A DNA stretch of 20,119 nt from Methanosphaera sp. rholeuAM6 (GTDB lineage Archaea; Methanobacteriota; Methanobacteria; Methanobacteriales; Methanobacteriaceae). The position numbers and the translations under genes were made by a program. The stretch spans positions 1 to 20,119 of the forward strand of contig MVAA01000086.1 of NCBI GenBank assembly GCA_003266105.1, in the 5' to 3' direction. Positions 7,025-15,577 of the stretch are shown here, one piece after another. The notes beneath the pieces were generated by a model. It did not search any database. It was given only the letters and a program-made list of their open reading frames with translations, and had not been told where the DNA came from. Each line of letters begins with the position of its first letter. Position 1 is the stretch's first letter.

Positions 7025-10000
7025 ATGAATAAGAAAATTATTTCATTATGTATGGTACTTTTTATTTTGATAATATGTACAACTGTAAACGCTCATGAAG
7101 TTTCAACAACAAATGATACAACAATAGATATAATCGAGAATAATAATCAAAACACGATATTAACAAGTACAACACTCACAAAACAGGAAACACTAACTGT
7201 TTCAACAATAACATCCACAGAGAACACAATAACCGAATCTTCAACTGACAACAAACAGGATGTACAAAACATAGGTGAGAACAAGAAGTCAATAAATAAA
7301 AAGAATTCTTCCGAAAGTGATATAAATATCAAAACAGAAGCAATCCAAAAGGCTGCAAATCTTAACATTTCAGGTATAGTGACAACAGCATATGACAAAA
7401 AGAATGCAGTGTATGCGGATGATGAAGAAGAAGGATTTGTTGTAAATAAAGCTAAAATAACATTATACGATACGGATACTGGAAAAACCATAGCAACTAC
7501 AACATCAAACAGTACGGGAAATTACGAGTTTACAAACCTGACAGTAGGTAATTACAGCCTGGAATTCAAGTATGGATCATACGTGGTTGGTGAAGAAACA
7601 ACAAGTTTACAAAACTTTTCACGTACAATAAACCATGTTTTTGTTCCTGACCTTGCAATAATCACATTTTCAGGTGACAGTACTGGAAGTGGACAATCAG
7701 ATAAGGCTAATGAACTGTTAAAAATCAGTGACAGATTTTACTTCCTTGAAAGTTATGAACTAAACGGTTCATACACCAATTCAAACCATTGGATGCTCAA
7801 CTATGCCAATTTCATATTGGTGGACATGTTTTCAATAGGTAACGGATTTGGAGTAGACACTGATTTAATAGCCGATTCACCTGCATCAAAGAACAACAAA
7901 ATAGCATACGTATTTGGTATATTTGATGATGCGGTAATCAGAGGAACATTGGCTAACTGGGGATTTGTTGGTGGAAATCCACATTCAGTAGAAAACACAT
8001 TCATTGGATCATATTGGCAGACAGTAGCAACAAACGCAACTACTGTACAAAGTAATATGAAAAACATGTACCAGTATATCAGATTCCTGCTTGGTGAAAC
8101 AAAAAAAGACCCAACAAAGAACGGTCAGGGTCCTATATTCAGTTCAAACTCTTGGGGGGTATATTATCCTGGATTTAAGGATAACGTAAAAACCCCGAGC
8201 ATGAAACTGATAGATACCTGGATTAGATCAAATCCAGGATACAATGCAGATGGAGCAGGTAGTTTAAACTGGATGACAACAGAATACGCACAATGGAATC
8301 TAGAAAACAACGCTCCAGAGAAGATACTAAGAAACTTCGAAAAATGGTATAATTCCCATAAAAAATCTTTAAAAGGTTCCTTCATAGTAATATCAACATA
8401 TTATGAAGGTGGAGCTGTAGTGGATGCTCTGATAAAAGAATATGAAAAACAGGGCAGAGCAGTATTCAGTATTTATAAGACAACCTCCGAAAATCCTGAT
8501 ATGACAAGTCTCCTGGAAATAGCAGGAAACAAGTCAGTCATAACAAGGGGAGTAGTGGCAGTAAGTTACATGTACTGGTGGACTACAGGTTACGCTCAAA
8601 GGGGAAGCAATTATACAATAACAGCATATAAAAATCTTAACACTTCATTGATCAATGCATTGAAAGACATAAGTCAATTCAGTTATGAAAGCATATATGG
8701 TCCACAGAACGAATGGACAGCTGCTGTAACAATGCCTGAATTTGAAGGAGTATATGGAGCACTGCCGGTTTCATACATCAATAACAACAAGGAAACCGTA
8801 ATCATAAAAGAAGGAATTCAAAAGCATGTTCAGATAACCAATGGCTGGGCAAAACTCAGAGAACTTGATAATTCAGATAAGAAAATATCAATTATCGTAT
8901 ACGGTTATCCTCCTGGAAAGGCAAACATTGGAGCATCATATCTTGACGTGTTCCAAAGTGTACATGACCTCTTGGAAAAAATGTCCGATGCAGGTTACGA
9001 TCTGGGAATGAACAAGAGTGAAATTCCTACAACTGAAGAATTGAATGCTATAATCACGGACTTCAGTAACAAGGGATTATGGGCAGAAGGATTACTTGAC
9101 CAGTATGTTATTGTCAATTATGACGACTTAACAGAATATGGTCAACTGGTCAGTCTAAAAACCTACAAGAAATGGTATAAAGCCCTTCCAAAATCCTTAC
9201 AGGAACACATGGATCAATCGTGGGGTACCGGATTGGGTAATGGTTCCATGATTTATCGTGAAAAGGCAGAGATTAACAAGCAGGAATTCGAGAATTGGCT
9301 GGGAAATCTGACAGAAAATATTCGGGACCAGTTCAGACATTACTGGGACATTTCCGAATATGACATTGTCATTTCAGAAAACTCCGAAACAATGCTTGTC
9401 AACAAGACAAACTTCTACAAATGGTTATATGATTTACCTTCAAATCTACAGAAGGAATTTAACAAGACTGTAGGTTCAAGATTATTGAACGAAACAAAAT
9501 ATAGGCAAGAAGGATACTTTGTTATTCCGGGAATACATATGGGCAACATATTCGTAAGTGTACAGCCAATGAGAGGTTGGGAATCTCAGATGGATTTCCA
9601 CACATCCGATTTAGCACCACCTCAACAATACCTGGCATTTTACAAGTACCTGAGCAAAATCTTCAAAAACGATGCAATTGTGCATATGGGTACTCACGGT
9701 ACACTTGAATGGTTACCTGGAAGAACACTGGGATTACAGGCAACTGACTGGCCGTTTGAACTAACGGAAACTCCAATCATATACCCTTACATTGTATCAA
9801 ACCCTGGGGAAGGAATGACTGCAAAGGAAAGAAGCTTTGCACAAGTCCTTACTCATATGACTCCAGTAACTTCTTCAACTTCATTATATGGAGATTATGT
9901 AGAACTTAGTGATGCTATTGCAAGATATGACAGTAACAAGAAGAACGGTGTAGAAGACAACATAGCTTATTACCAGGATTATATTCTTAATCTTACCGAA

Positions 10001-12664
10001 AGCCTAGGTTATGAACAACCCGATTATGTAACGGTAAGTCAATATATTGACGCATACCAGATTGCATTAAACAACAATGAAGCGGACAACATAACCAAAG
10101 CAAAGGATGATTTAATAATAAAGGCAGCACTCCTGGGTTATGATAAACCGGCAGCAAACGAATTTGATGAATGGCTGGAAACAATCACAGAATATGTCAA
10201 AAGCAACGAAGCATTTGATGCATGGCTGGCAACCATTCACAATGACATTGAAGCAATGTCTGCCGATAAGATTAACACTGGAATGCACACTCTTGGTAAG
10301 GTATGGAACGACACGGAACTAATAACCGGTGTCACTTCAATTGTATCCTCAAGAACAGATGTTCTAAACGATATAATGAAACTGTACTATCCGAACATCA
10401 AGGTCAGCTACTACGATAAGATAAAGGAACGTGACTTTGATGAACAGAAAGAGGTAATTACCAGTGTATTGACTTCAATAATAACAAATATTGTTGAAGG
10501 TCAAAGCCTCAAGTCTGTAGCAAACAGTTATGGAGTTTTCAACTACACATCAGACTTTTACATGGATCTTGTTGAAATAAATGATACTATTAACAAGGTA
10601 TTGGACAATAAGGAATGGGAATACATATTCACAGCATTGGATGGAGGATATGTTGAAGGTGGATTATCCGCAGACCCATTGTACTCTGACGTATTGCCAA
10701 CAGGAAGAGCAATGTATTCTAGTGACACAACTAAAATACCAAGTAAAAGCTCATGGCAGTCAGCAATCAATTCCATAGACCAACTGTTAATCAAATACAT
10801 GATAGATCTTGGTGAGGAATCGTTCCCTGAAATGGTGGGAGAAGTCATATGGGGTACTGAAGTATTACGTACCGAAGGAATAAGCCTGGCACAGTTTTTA
10901 TACCTCCTGGGTGTAAAACCCGTCTGGGATCAGACAGGTACGGTAACAGGTATTGAAGTAATGCCTCTTGAAGACTTGACACTATCCATTAACGGAACCA
11001 TCTATTACAGGCCAAGAATAGACGTGTTTGCAACAATAGTAAGTAACAATCCATACTGGATAAAATTACTGACAAGTGCCGTTGAAACGGTGAATAATCT
11101 GAATGAATCAGTCGAAGATAACTATGTTAAAAAGCATTATGCAGAATCTCCATCTTTGGAAAGATTATTCGGATTACCTGGAGCAGTACTTGAAGGTACA
11201 GGAGTATCAGACTTACTTAACAATGCAGGTACAAAGCTGGATCAAGCAACAGACATAGCTGAAGATTTGGCAAGCGTGTATGAAACAAGAATAGGTCACT
11301 CATGGAATGTAGACGGTGATGGAAACATCATAGTAAAAAACGATACGGATACATTCTCATACCTATTGGAACACGTAAGTCTAATAGTTCAAAACCTTGA
11401 CAGTACATGGAGATATCTGGATTCAGACGACTACGTGGACTGGTTTGGTGGATTATTAAATGCAGCAAATGTTCATGGAACTGTCGTAAACACTGTTCTG
11501 TTAGATATTCGTGACAAAAACAATATTGTCACCAACACTTTAGGTGAAGAAGTAAAAAGAGAAACAAGAACAACCCTTTTAAATCCTCAATGGTTAGGGG
11601 ACATGTCATCAGATATCGGTGGTTGGAACCAGATGTCAATGAATTTCGAAAACCTAATGAAAACAATGTTGACAACCCAAAACTATAAGGAAAACCAGGA
11701 TGGAAAGGCTGTTCTTGATACTGATGATGGAAACAATGCCGGTATTGTCGGTAACGGTTTGTTAAGGGAACTTGCAAAATCAGTTACCTACAGTGAATAT
11801 TTCACTATTGATGCACAGTATAAGTCATATGCATTCCAGTCAATGGCAGGATGGCTATTGACAAGTGATATGGCTGGCTACTGGAAAAACAATGATAACA
11901 ACCTTAAAAAGGATCTGTTACAAAAATATGTGGATAATGCAAACCGTTACGGTGTAGCATGCTGTCACCACACCTGTGGAAACATTAATTTCCATAGCTG
12001 GGTTATAAAAACAGGTGCAGCTTTAGGAGTTAAAGGATTACCTGAATATTCACAGATTTACGCATCAGCAACCAAGAATCCGGATGCAATATACACTGAT
12101 CCAAACGAAGCCGGTGCCACAATAAGTACTGAAGGTACTGGAACAGTTGACTTGAATGAAGGTATTGATGAATACTTGAATGAAGGCGCTACCAGCGAAG
12201 CTAATGCAATGGCGATGGCTGCTGCAGGAGCTTCTGGTTTAGCAGATTCATCACAAAGCAGTGGTGATTCAAGTATTATGGCTACCAATAACGGTGGAAC
12301 AGGTACTGGTAATTCAGGTAGCGGTTCAGGCAGTGGCTCCATTGGAACAGGTACAGGTTCCGGTTCTTCAAGTGGTAGCGGTACAGGTACTGCAGAAGTC
12401 TCCGGTCAAGGTGGACAAAACGGTACGATAAGTGCAAATGGTGATTCAAGTGCCGGTAAAAACCCTTCCGCAGGCAGTTCATCTGCAGGTGGAGAATCAG
12501 GTTCATCTGCCGGTTCTGCTTCAATGTATGAAGTCGTGAAGAAAAACATCGGAAAACCACCATCATCACAGTCCGAAATCTCCATAGGATATCTGATATT
12601 TATCGTAATAATACTTCTCATATTCTTTGCAGGTTTCATAAAACCTAATGTAAGGTCTAAATAA
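7025..12664 (+). CDS. Membrane-anchored, extracytoplasmic CobN-family chelatase-like protein (HmuS-like)
   Basis: Protein of 1879 residues. Order: signal peptide (about 1-23); Ser/Thr/Asn-rich stretch (24-110); a carboxypeptidase-regulatory/CNA-B-like beta domain (about 114-207, ITLYDTDTGKTIATT...GNYEFTNL); a full CobN/BchH-type region (about 208-1665); a Gly/Ser linker (1736-1832); one membrane helix (about 1854-1871); and a short basic tail. CobN signatures: YPPGKANIGASYLD (628-641), GNIFVSVQPMRGW (840-852), HMGTHGTLEWLPG (887-899), NPGEG (926-930), LPTGRAMYSSD (1224-1234), RIGHSW (1422-1427). The usual CobN handles hydrogenobyrinate in the cytoplasm with ATP-driven CobS/CobT partners; this one is outside the membrane and no AAA+ partner is nearby, so a biosynthetic role is unlikely. 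It ends in an unusual CCHHTC cluster (1646-1651). As I recall, HmuS of Bacteroidota is a CobN-type protein linked to haem demetallation, and the nearby ExbB-like operon supports that model. GGAG lies eight bases before the ATG. Substrate and direction of metal transfer are unknown. Confidence 0.88.
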   Translation: MNKKIISLCMVLFILIICTTVNAHEVSTTNDTTIDIIENNNQNTILTSTTLTKQETLTVSTITSTENTITESSTDNKQDVQNIGENKKSINKKNSSESDINIKTEAIQKAANLNISGIVTTAYDKKNAVYADDEEEGFVVNKAKITLYDTDTGKTIATTTSNSTGNYEFTNLTVGNYSLEFKYGSYVVGEETTSLQNFSRTINHVFVPDLAIITFSGDSTGSGQSDKANELLKISDRFYFLESYELNGSYTNSNHWMLNYANFILVDMFSIGNGFGVDTDLIADSPASKNNKIAYVFGIFDDAVIRGTLANWGFVGGNPHSVENTFIGSYWQTVATNATTVQSNMKNMYQYIRFLLGETKKDPTKNGQGPIFSSNSWGVYYPGFKDNVKTPSMKLIDTWIRSNPGYNADGAGSLNWMTTEYAQWNLENNAPEKILRNFEKWYNSHKKSLKGSFIVISTYYEGGAVVDALIKEYEKQGRAVFSIYKTTSENPDMTSLLEIAGNKSVITRGVVAVSYMYWWTTGYAQRGSNYTITAYKNLNTSLINALKDISQFSYESIYGPQNEWTAAVTMPEFEGVYGALPVSYINNNKETVIIKEGIQKHVQITNGWAKLRELDNSDKKISIIVYGYPPGKANIGASYLDVFQSVHDLLEKMSDAGYDLGMNKSEIPTTEELNAIITDFSNKGLWAEGLLDQYVIVNYDDLTEYGQLVSLKTYKKWYKALPKSLQEHMDQSWGTGLGNGSMIYREKAEINKQEFENWLGNLTENIRDQFRHYWDISEYDIVISENSETMLVNKTNFYKWLYDLPSNLQKEFNKTVGSRLLNETKYRQEGYFVIPGIHMGNIFVSVQPMRGWESQMDFHTSDLAPPQQYLAFYKYLSKIFKNDAIVHMGTHGTLEWLPGRTLGLQATDWPFELTETPIIYPYIVSNPGEGMTAKERSFAQVLTHMTPVTSSTSLYGDYVELSDAIARYDSNKKNGVEDNIAYYQDYILNLTESLGYEQPDYVTVSQYIDAYQIALNNNEADNITKAKDDLIIKAALLGYDKPAANEFDEWLETITEYVKSNEAFDAWLATIHNDIEAMSADKINTGMHTLGKVWNDTELITGVTSIVSSRTDVLNDIMKLYYPNIKVSYYDKIKERDFDEQKEVITSVLTSIITNIVEGQSLKSVANSYGVFNYTSDFYMDLVEINDTINKVLDNKEWEYIFTALDGGYVEGGLSADPLYSDVLPTGRAMYSSDTTKIPSKSSWQSAINSIDQLLIKYMIDLGEESFPEMVGEVIWGTEVLRTEGISLAQFLYLLGVKPVWDQTGTVTGIEVMPLEDLTLSINGTIYYRPRIDVFATIVSNNPYWIKLLTSAVETVNNLNESVEDNYVKKHYAESPSLERLFGLPGAVLEGTGVSDLLNNAGTKLDQATDIAEDLASVYETRIGHSWNVDGDGNIIVKNDTDTFSYLLEHVSLIVQNLDSTWRYLDSDDYVDWFGGLLNAANVHGTVVNTVLLDIRDKNNIVTNTLGEEVKRETRTTLLNPQWLGDMSSDIGGWNQMSMNFENLMKTMLTTQNYKENQDGKAVLDTDDGNNAGIVGNGLLRELAKSVTYSEYFTIDAQYKSYAFQSMAGWLLTSDMAGYWKNNDNNLKKDLLQKYVDNANRYGVACCHHTCGNINFHSWVIKTGAALGVKGLPEYSQIYASATKNPDAIYTDPNEAGATISTEGTGTVDLNEGIDEYLNEGATSEANAMAMAAAGASGLADSSQSSGDSSIMATNNGGTGTGNSGSGSGSGSIGTGTGSGSSSGSGTGTAEVSGQGGQNGTISANGDSSAGKNPSAGSSSAGGESGSSAGSASMYEVVKKNIGKPPSSQSEISIGYLIFIVIILLIFFAGFIKPNVRSK
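12300..12520 (+). repeat. Low-complexity Gly/Ser/Thr-rich linker coding repeat
   Basis: Short imperfect repeats of GGTTCAGG/GGTACAGG-type units encode runs of GSGSGS and GTGTGSGS in the CobN-like protein. The segment would act as a flexible spacer between the chelatase body and the membrane helix, and could change in length by slippage. Confidence 0.7.
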
Positions 12665-12707
12665 CAGAGTATTGTACATTAAAATTATTATTCCCCTCCC
12701 ATAATTA

Positions 12708-12716
12708 TTTTTTTTT
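12708..12716 (+). terminator. Oligo-T terminator of the CobN-like gene
   Basis: Nine consecutive Ts start 44 bases after the stop codon, followed by further T-rich sequence to 12740. No clear TATA box is seen between here and the next start at 12791, so partial read-through into the next gene is possible. Confidence 0.5.
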
Positions 12717-12777
12717 AAATTTTTCAAATTTTCTTTCTTAAAAACCAATGCAATCCAGTTACATACCAAATTACTTA

Positions 12778-12784
12778 GAGGTGA
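12778..12784 (+). promoter_or_regulatory. Ribosome binding site supporting a TTG start at 12791
   Basis: GAGGTGA, a near-perfect anti-16S match, lies six bases before TTG at 12791. The codon is directly followed by KKK and a hydrophobic signal peptide, and no ATG sits at a suitable place, so a TTG start is well supported. Confidence 0.75.
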
Positions 12785-12790
12785 AAACAA

Positions 12791-15280
12791 TTGAAAAAGA
12801 AGACCATAATTCTGACGTTATGTTTAGTGTTACTGTTTTTATCTGCAAACACACTTTATGCAGCAGATGATGGGGCTGATGTTTCAACAGGCCTAACACA
12901 TAATGTTAGCAAACAGGTAGTCAAGACAGATACACAAAAAACATTAAATGACATTGTTTATGTTGATGCCAATTCAAAAAGCAAAACCGAGGATGGAACA
13001 AAGAAATCTCCATACAAAACAATAAGTGACGATAATCTTGAAAAAATATCCGATAAATCAACGGTATACGTCTCCAAGGGAACATATAATTTACAGTCGC
13101 TGACAATCAATAAAAGCATATCTTTTGTAGGGGAAAATACTAATAACGTGATATTCACTTCAAATGAAAAATCAAGTATATTCACGGTAGAAAAAGATGC
13201 AAACGTTAACTTCATTAATTTTACAGTAAGGGATTTCTCTTCAGACACCAGTGCAGCCATAACAAACAATGGAAATCTGATTATTGAAAACCTTTATCTG
13301 GCAAGCAACATTGGAACAACACGCTCTACAAAGGGAGGCAGCATATTAAACAACGGTGATCTTACAGTAAAAAACTGTATTTTTGAAAACAACACAGCCT
13401 CTTGGGGTGCAGCCATATACAATACAAACAATGCAAAGATATTCAATTCCAAGTTCAAGAAAAACAGCATTTACAATGTTGGAGGAGCAATTTATAGCTT
13501 ACGTGGAAACTTGACGGTATACAACTCCAGATTCAGCGACAATCGTGCAGTCAGCGGAGCAGCCATATACAATGCTGCAGGATTCCTCTACACTGACAAC
13601 ACCGAGTTTTACAACAACGATGCAGAAAAGTTCTTTGGTGGAGCAATCTATTCAACTGGAATAACAGTTACCAACAATTCCCAGTTTTATCTTAATCATG
13701 CAACCAAGGATGGTGGAGCAATAACGAACACAAACAATTTTACCATCATCAACTGCATATTCGAACAGAATAGTGCTGAGGAAAATGGTGGTACAATAGA
13801 GAACGTTCCATGGTCACAAAATGAAAATGGAAATCTGACAATAATCAACTCCACATTTACCGAAAACAGTGCCGGTAACTATGGTGGAGTCATTATCAAT
13901 TATGACAAAAAGGAGAGAGTAGGAGAACCTGCCGTAATCACGGCAAGAAACTGTGTATTCGACTCCAACACAGCATATGTTGGTGGTGTAGTATACAATC
14001 AGCAGTATATCGACTTTGAAGCAAACGTAATTGTAAACAATGATGCAGAAAAAAGTAAGATCATATATTCCAAGGAAAAACTAGTTAAATCCATAGACAA
14101 CAATTGGTGGGGTACCAACAGTCCCAAAAAGTCATCAATAGGAGTCATGCCAAAAACGTGGATCGTGCTTAAATTCACTAATACCACGGCACTTGTAAGC
14201 AATATGACAACCAAGTTACAGGTTTCATTGAACACTCTAAGCACGGGTAAAAAGACGAAAATCCAAATACCTGAAAGAGTTCTGACATTCAATGCAGATA
14301 AGACGGTATTCAATCCAAGCGTCACTGAACTGAATTCCATTGTCAATACGGTTGTTCAGCCGTTGGGCGATACTTTAAGTGTGGTTGTGGACAATCAGCG
14401 TTTATCCCTAAAACCGGTCAATGCCAATGTTTCATATACACTAACAAACAAAAACACAACACTGCAGATTAAAGTGCAGTTACCAAAAAATGTTAATGGT
14501 AAGATATCGATAAAGGTTAATTCAAAAACGTTATTTGACAAGAAAGCGCTTAAAAATGGTCTTTTGACATTGAAGTATGACATACCGAATAACTGGACCA
14601 ATTCAAAGTATTATTTCAGTGTGGTACTCAATACCAATGATGGAATGTTGTTCAAAACAGCCAGTCAGGCGGTAACAATACCTAAAAGGAAGGTTACCTC
14701 TTCATTTTCAATTGTCAATACAACGGAAATCAAGGCAGGTGCCAAGATCAAACTGGTTGCCACAATAAAATTGGCCAACAGGGCTGTCAATGATGGAACA
14801 GTTAGCTTCAAGGTTAACAATAAGGTTATCAAGTCCAAGCTTAAGCTTGTAAACGGTAAGGCTACTTATACATATAAGATTCCTATGAGTGTCACATCCG
14901 ATACTTTGGATATTGCCATGACATATTCGGGGGATGCCAACAAGTATTCCTCTAAAATGGTTAAAAGTGTCACCCTCAGGAAGTATAATGTTCACACTAC
15001 TTTGAAAAACAGGATTGTTGTCTCTAGAAATGCTAGCAAGAAGATAACAGTTAAGTTGTTGGACGATAATGACAAGCGTGTCACTTATGGTTATGCATGC
15101 TACAAGATCAATGGCGTGACTGTCGAGACGAATATTGTCATAACCAACGGTGTTTTCTCATTTACATATAATGCTCCATCATTTGGTGGTGCAAGTATGA
15201 CCCAGACATTAACCATACGTTTTGGTGCTAACTCATTGTATAATTCTTTCACGAAGAACGTTGAGTTGTTCATCAAATAA
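12791..15280 (+). CDS. Adhesin-like protein with GGAIYN-type beta-helix repeats and Ig-like domains
   Basis: Secreted protein of 829 residues starting at TTG. It has a signal peptide (about 1-25, KKKTIILTLCLVLLFLS core). Next comes a pectate-lyase-like N-terminal cap (YVDANSKSKTEDGTKKSPYKTI, at about residues 57-78, is typical of such beta-helix starts). About nine repeats follow between bases 13337 and 13998, each with an F-x-x-N-x-A-x-x-GGAIYN rung (GGSILN, GAAIYN, GGAIYS, GAAIYN, GGAIYS, GGAITN, GGTIEN, GGVIIN, GGVVYN). These resemble the repeats of chlamydial polymorphic membrane proteins. The helix closes at NNWWGTNSP (about 436-444), a common end mark in these proteins. The C-terminal half is Ig-like beta domains, the clearest at about 636-735 (AGAKIKLVATIK...GTVSFKVNNKVIKSK...YSGDANKYSS). 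No membrane anchor or wall-binding repeat is visible. It lies 126 bases after the CobN-like gene and converges on the minus-strand adhesin. Function is inferred from architecture only. Confidence 0.87.
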   Translation: MKKKTIILTLCLVLLFLSANTLYAADDGADVSTGLTHNVSKQVVKTDTQKTLNDIVYVDANSKSKTEDGTKKSPYKTISDDNLEKISDKSTVYVSKGTYNLQSLTINKSISFVGENTNNVIFTSNEKSSIFTVEKDANVNFINFTVRDFSSDTSAAITNNGNLIIENLYLASNIGTTRSTKGGSILNNGDLTVKNCIFENNTASWGAAIYNTNNAKIFNSKFKKNSIYNVGGAIYSLRGNLTVYNSRFSDNRAVSGAAIYNAAGFLYTDNTEFYNNDAEKFFGGAIYSTGITVTNNSQFYLNHATKDGGAITNTNNFTIINCIFEQNSAEENGGTIENVPWSQNENGNLTIINSTFTENSAGNYGGVIINYDKKERVGEPAVITARNCVFDSNTAYVGGVVYNQQYIDFEANVIVNNDAEKSKIIYSKEKLVKSIDNNWWGTNSPKKSSIGVMPKTWIVLKFTNTTALVSNMTTKLQVSLNTLSTGKKTKIQIPERVLTFNADKTVFNPSVTELNSIVNTVVQPLGDTLSVVVDNQRLSLKPVNANVSYTLTNKNTTLQIKVQLPKNVNGKISIKVNSKTLFDKKALKNGLLTLKYDIPNNWTNSKYYFSVVLNTNDGMLFKTASQAVTIPKRKVTSSFSIVNTTEIKAGAKIKLVATIKLANRAVNDGTVSFKVNNKVIKSKLKLVNGKATYTYKIPMSVTSDTLDIAMTYSGDANKYSSKMVKSVTLRKYNVHTTLKNRIVVSRNASKKITVKLLDDNDKRVTYGYACYKINGVTVETNIVITNGVFSFTYNAPSFGGASMTQTLTIRFGANSLYNSFTKNVELFIK
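13337..13998 (+). repeat. About nine GGAIYN-type beta-helix rungs in the second adhesin
   Basis: Imperfect units of roughly 65-100 bases encode the same turn, GGA(I/V)x(N/S), preceded by F-x-x-N. They are diverged at DNA level and recognisable mainly in translation. Each unit is probably one or two turns of a right-handed beta-helix. Confidence 0.75.
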
Positions 15281-15290
15281 TCTTCCCCAC

Positions 15291-15351
15291 TTATTTTTTT
15301 CTTAAATATAAAAAAATAATCACCACATGTATATCAGTTACTATTTTTTTT
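15291..15351 (+). terminator. T tracts ending the second adhesin transcript
   Basis: Seven Ts at 15294-15300 and eight Ts at 15344-15351 follow the stop at 15280. The remainder of the 297-base gap up to 15577 holds only the facing terminator of the minus-strand gene; no gene or other structure was seen. Confidence 0.55.
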
Positions 15352-15527
15352 CATATTTTAATAATGCTATGGAATATGATACAAAAAACAACTAATTTAA
15401 ACACAGTAAATAAAATAACAATTAAAATATTTTAACGTATTTTTAAATAAAAACAGTGCGTTCATGGGTTAATTTCTAGAACAAGTATTCTATGGCTAAA
15501 AAATGTCATAATAAAATCAATTATTTC

Positions 15528-15568
15528 TAAAAAAAGAATAAAGTTTTTTGGAAACATCTCCAAAAAAC
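15528..15568 (-). terminator. Hairpin plus T tract ending the minus-strand adhesin gene
   Basis: Read on the minus strand, a perfect ten-base-pair stem GTTTTTTGGA / TCCAAAAAAC (15559-15568 pairing with 15543-15552, six-base loop) starts ten bases after the stop codon. A T-rich run with seven Ts follows (about 15529-15535). This looks like a classic intrinsic terminator and is the strongest hairpin I found in the window. Confidence 0.7.
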
Positions 15569-15577
15569 ATTTTGTAA

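Noticed and set aside
7020..7025. ATG at 7020 as start of the CobN-like gene
   Set aside because: It is immediately followed by TAA (ATGTAA) and is in another frame; the ATG at 7025 has a good GGAG spacing.
12058..12639. Antisense open frames over the Gly/Ser linker of the CobN-like gene
   Set aside because: Their Pro/Ala or Arg/His/Leu-rich text is the mirror of the low-complexity GGT/TCA repeats.
7025..12664. Cytoplasmic cobaltochelatase CobN of cobalamin synthesis
   Set aside because: The signal peptide, stalk and C-terminal membrane helix, and lack of AAA+ partner genes, do not fit the biosynthetic enzyme.
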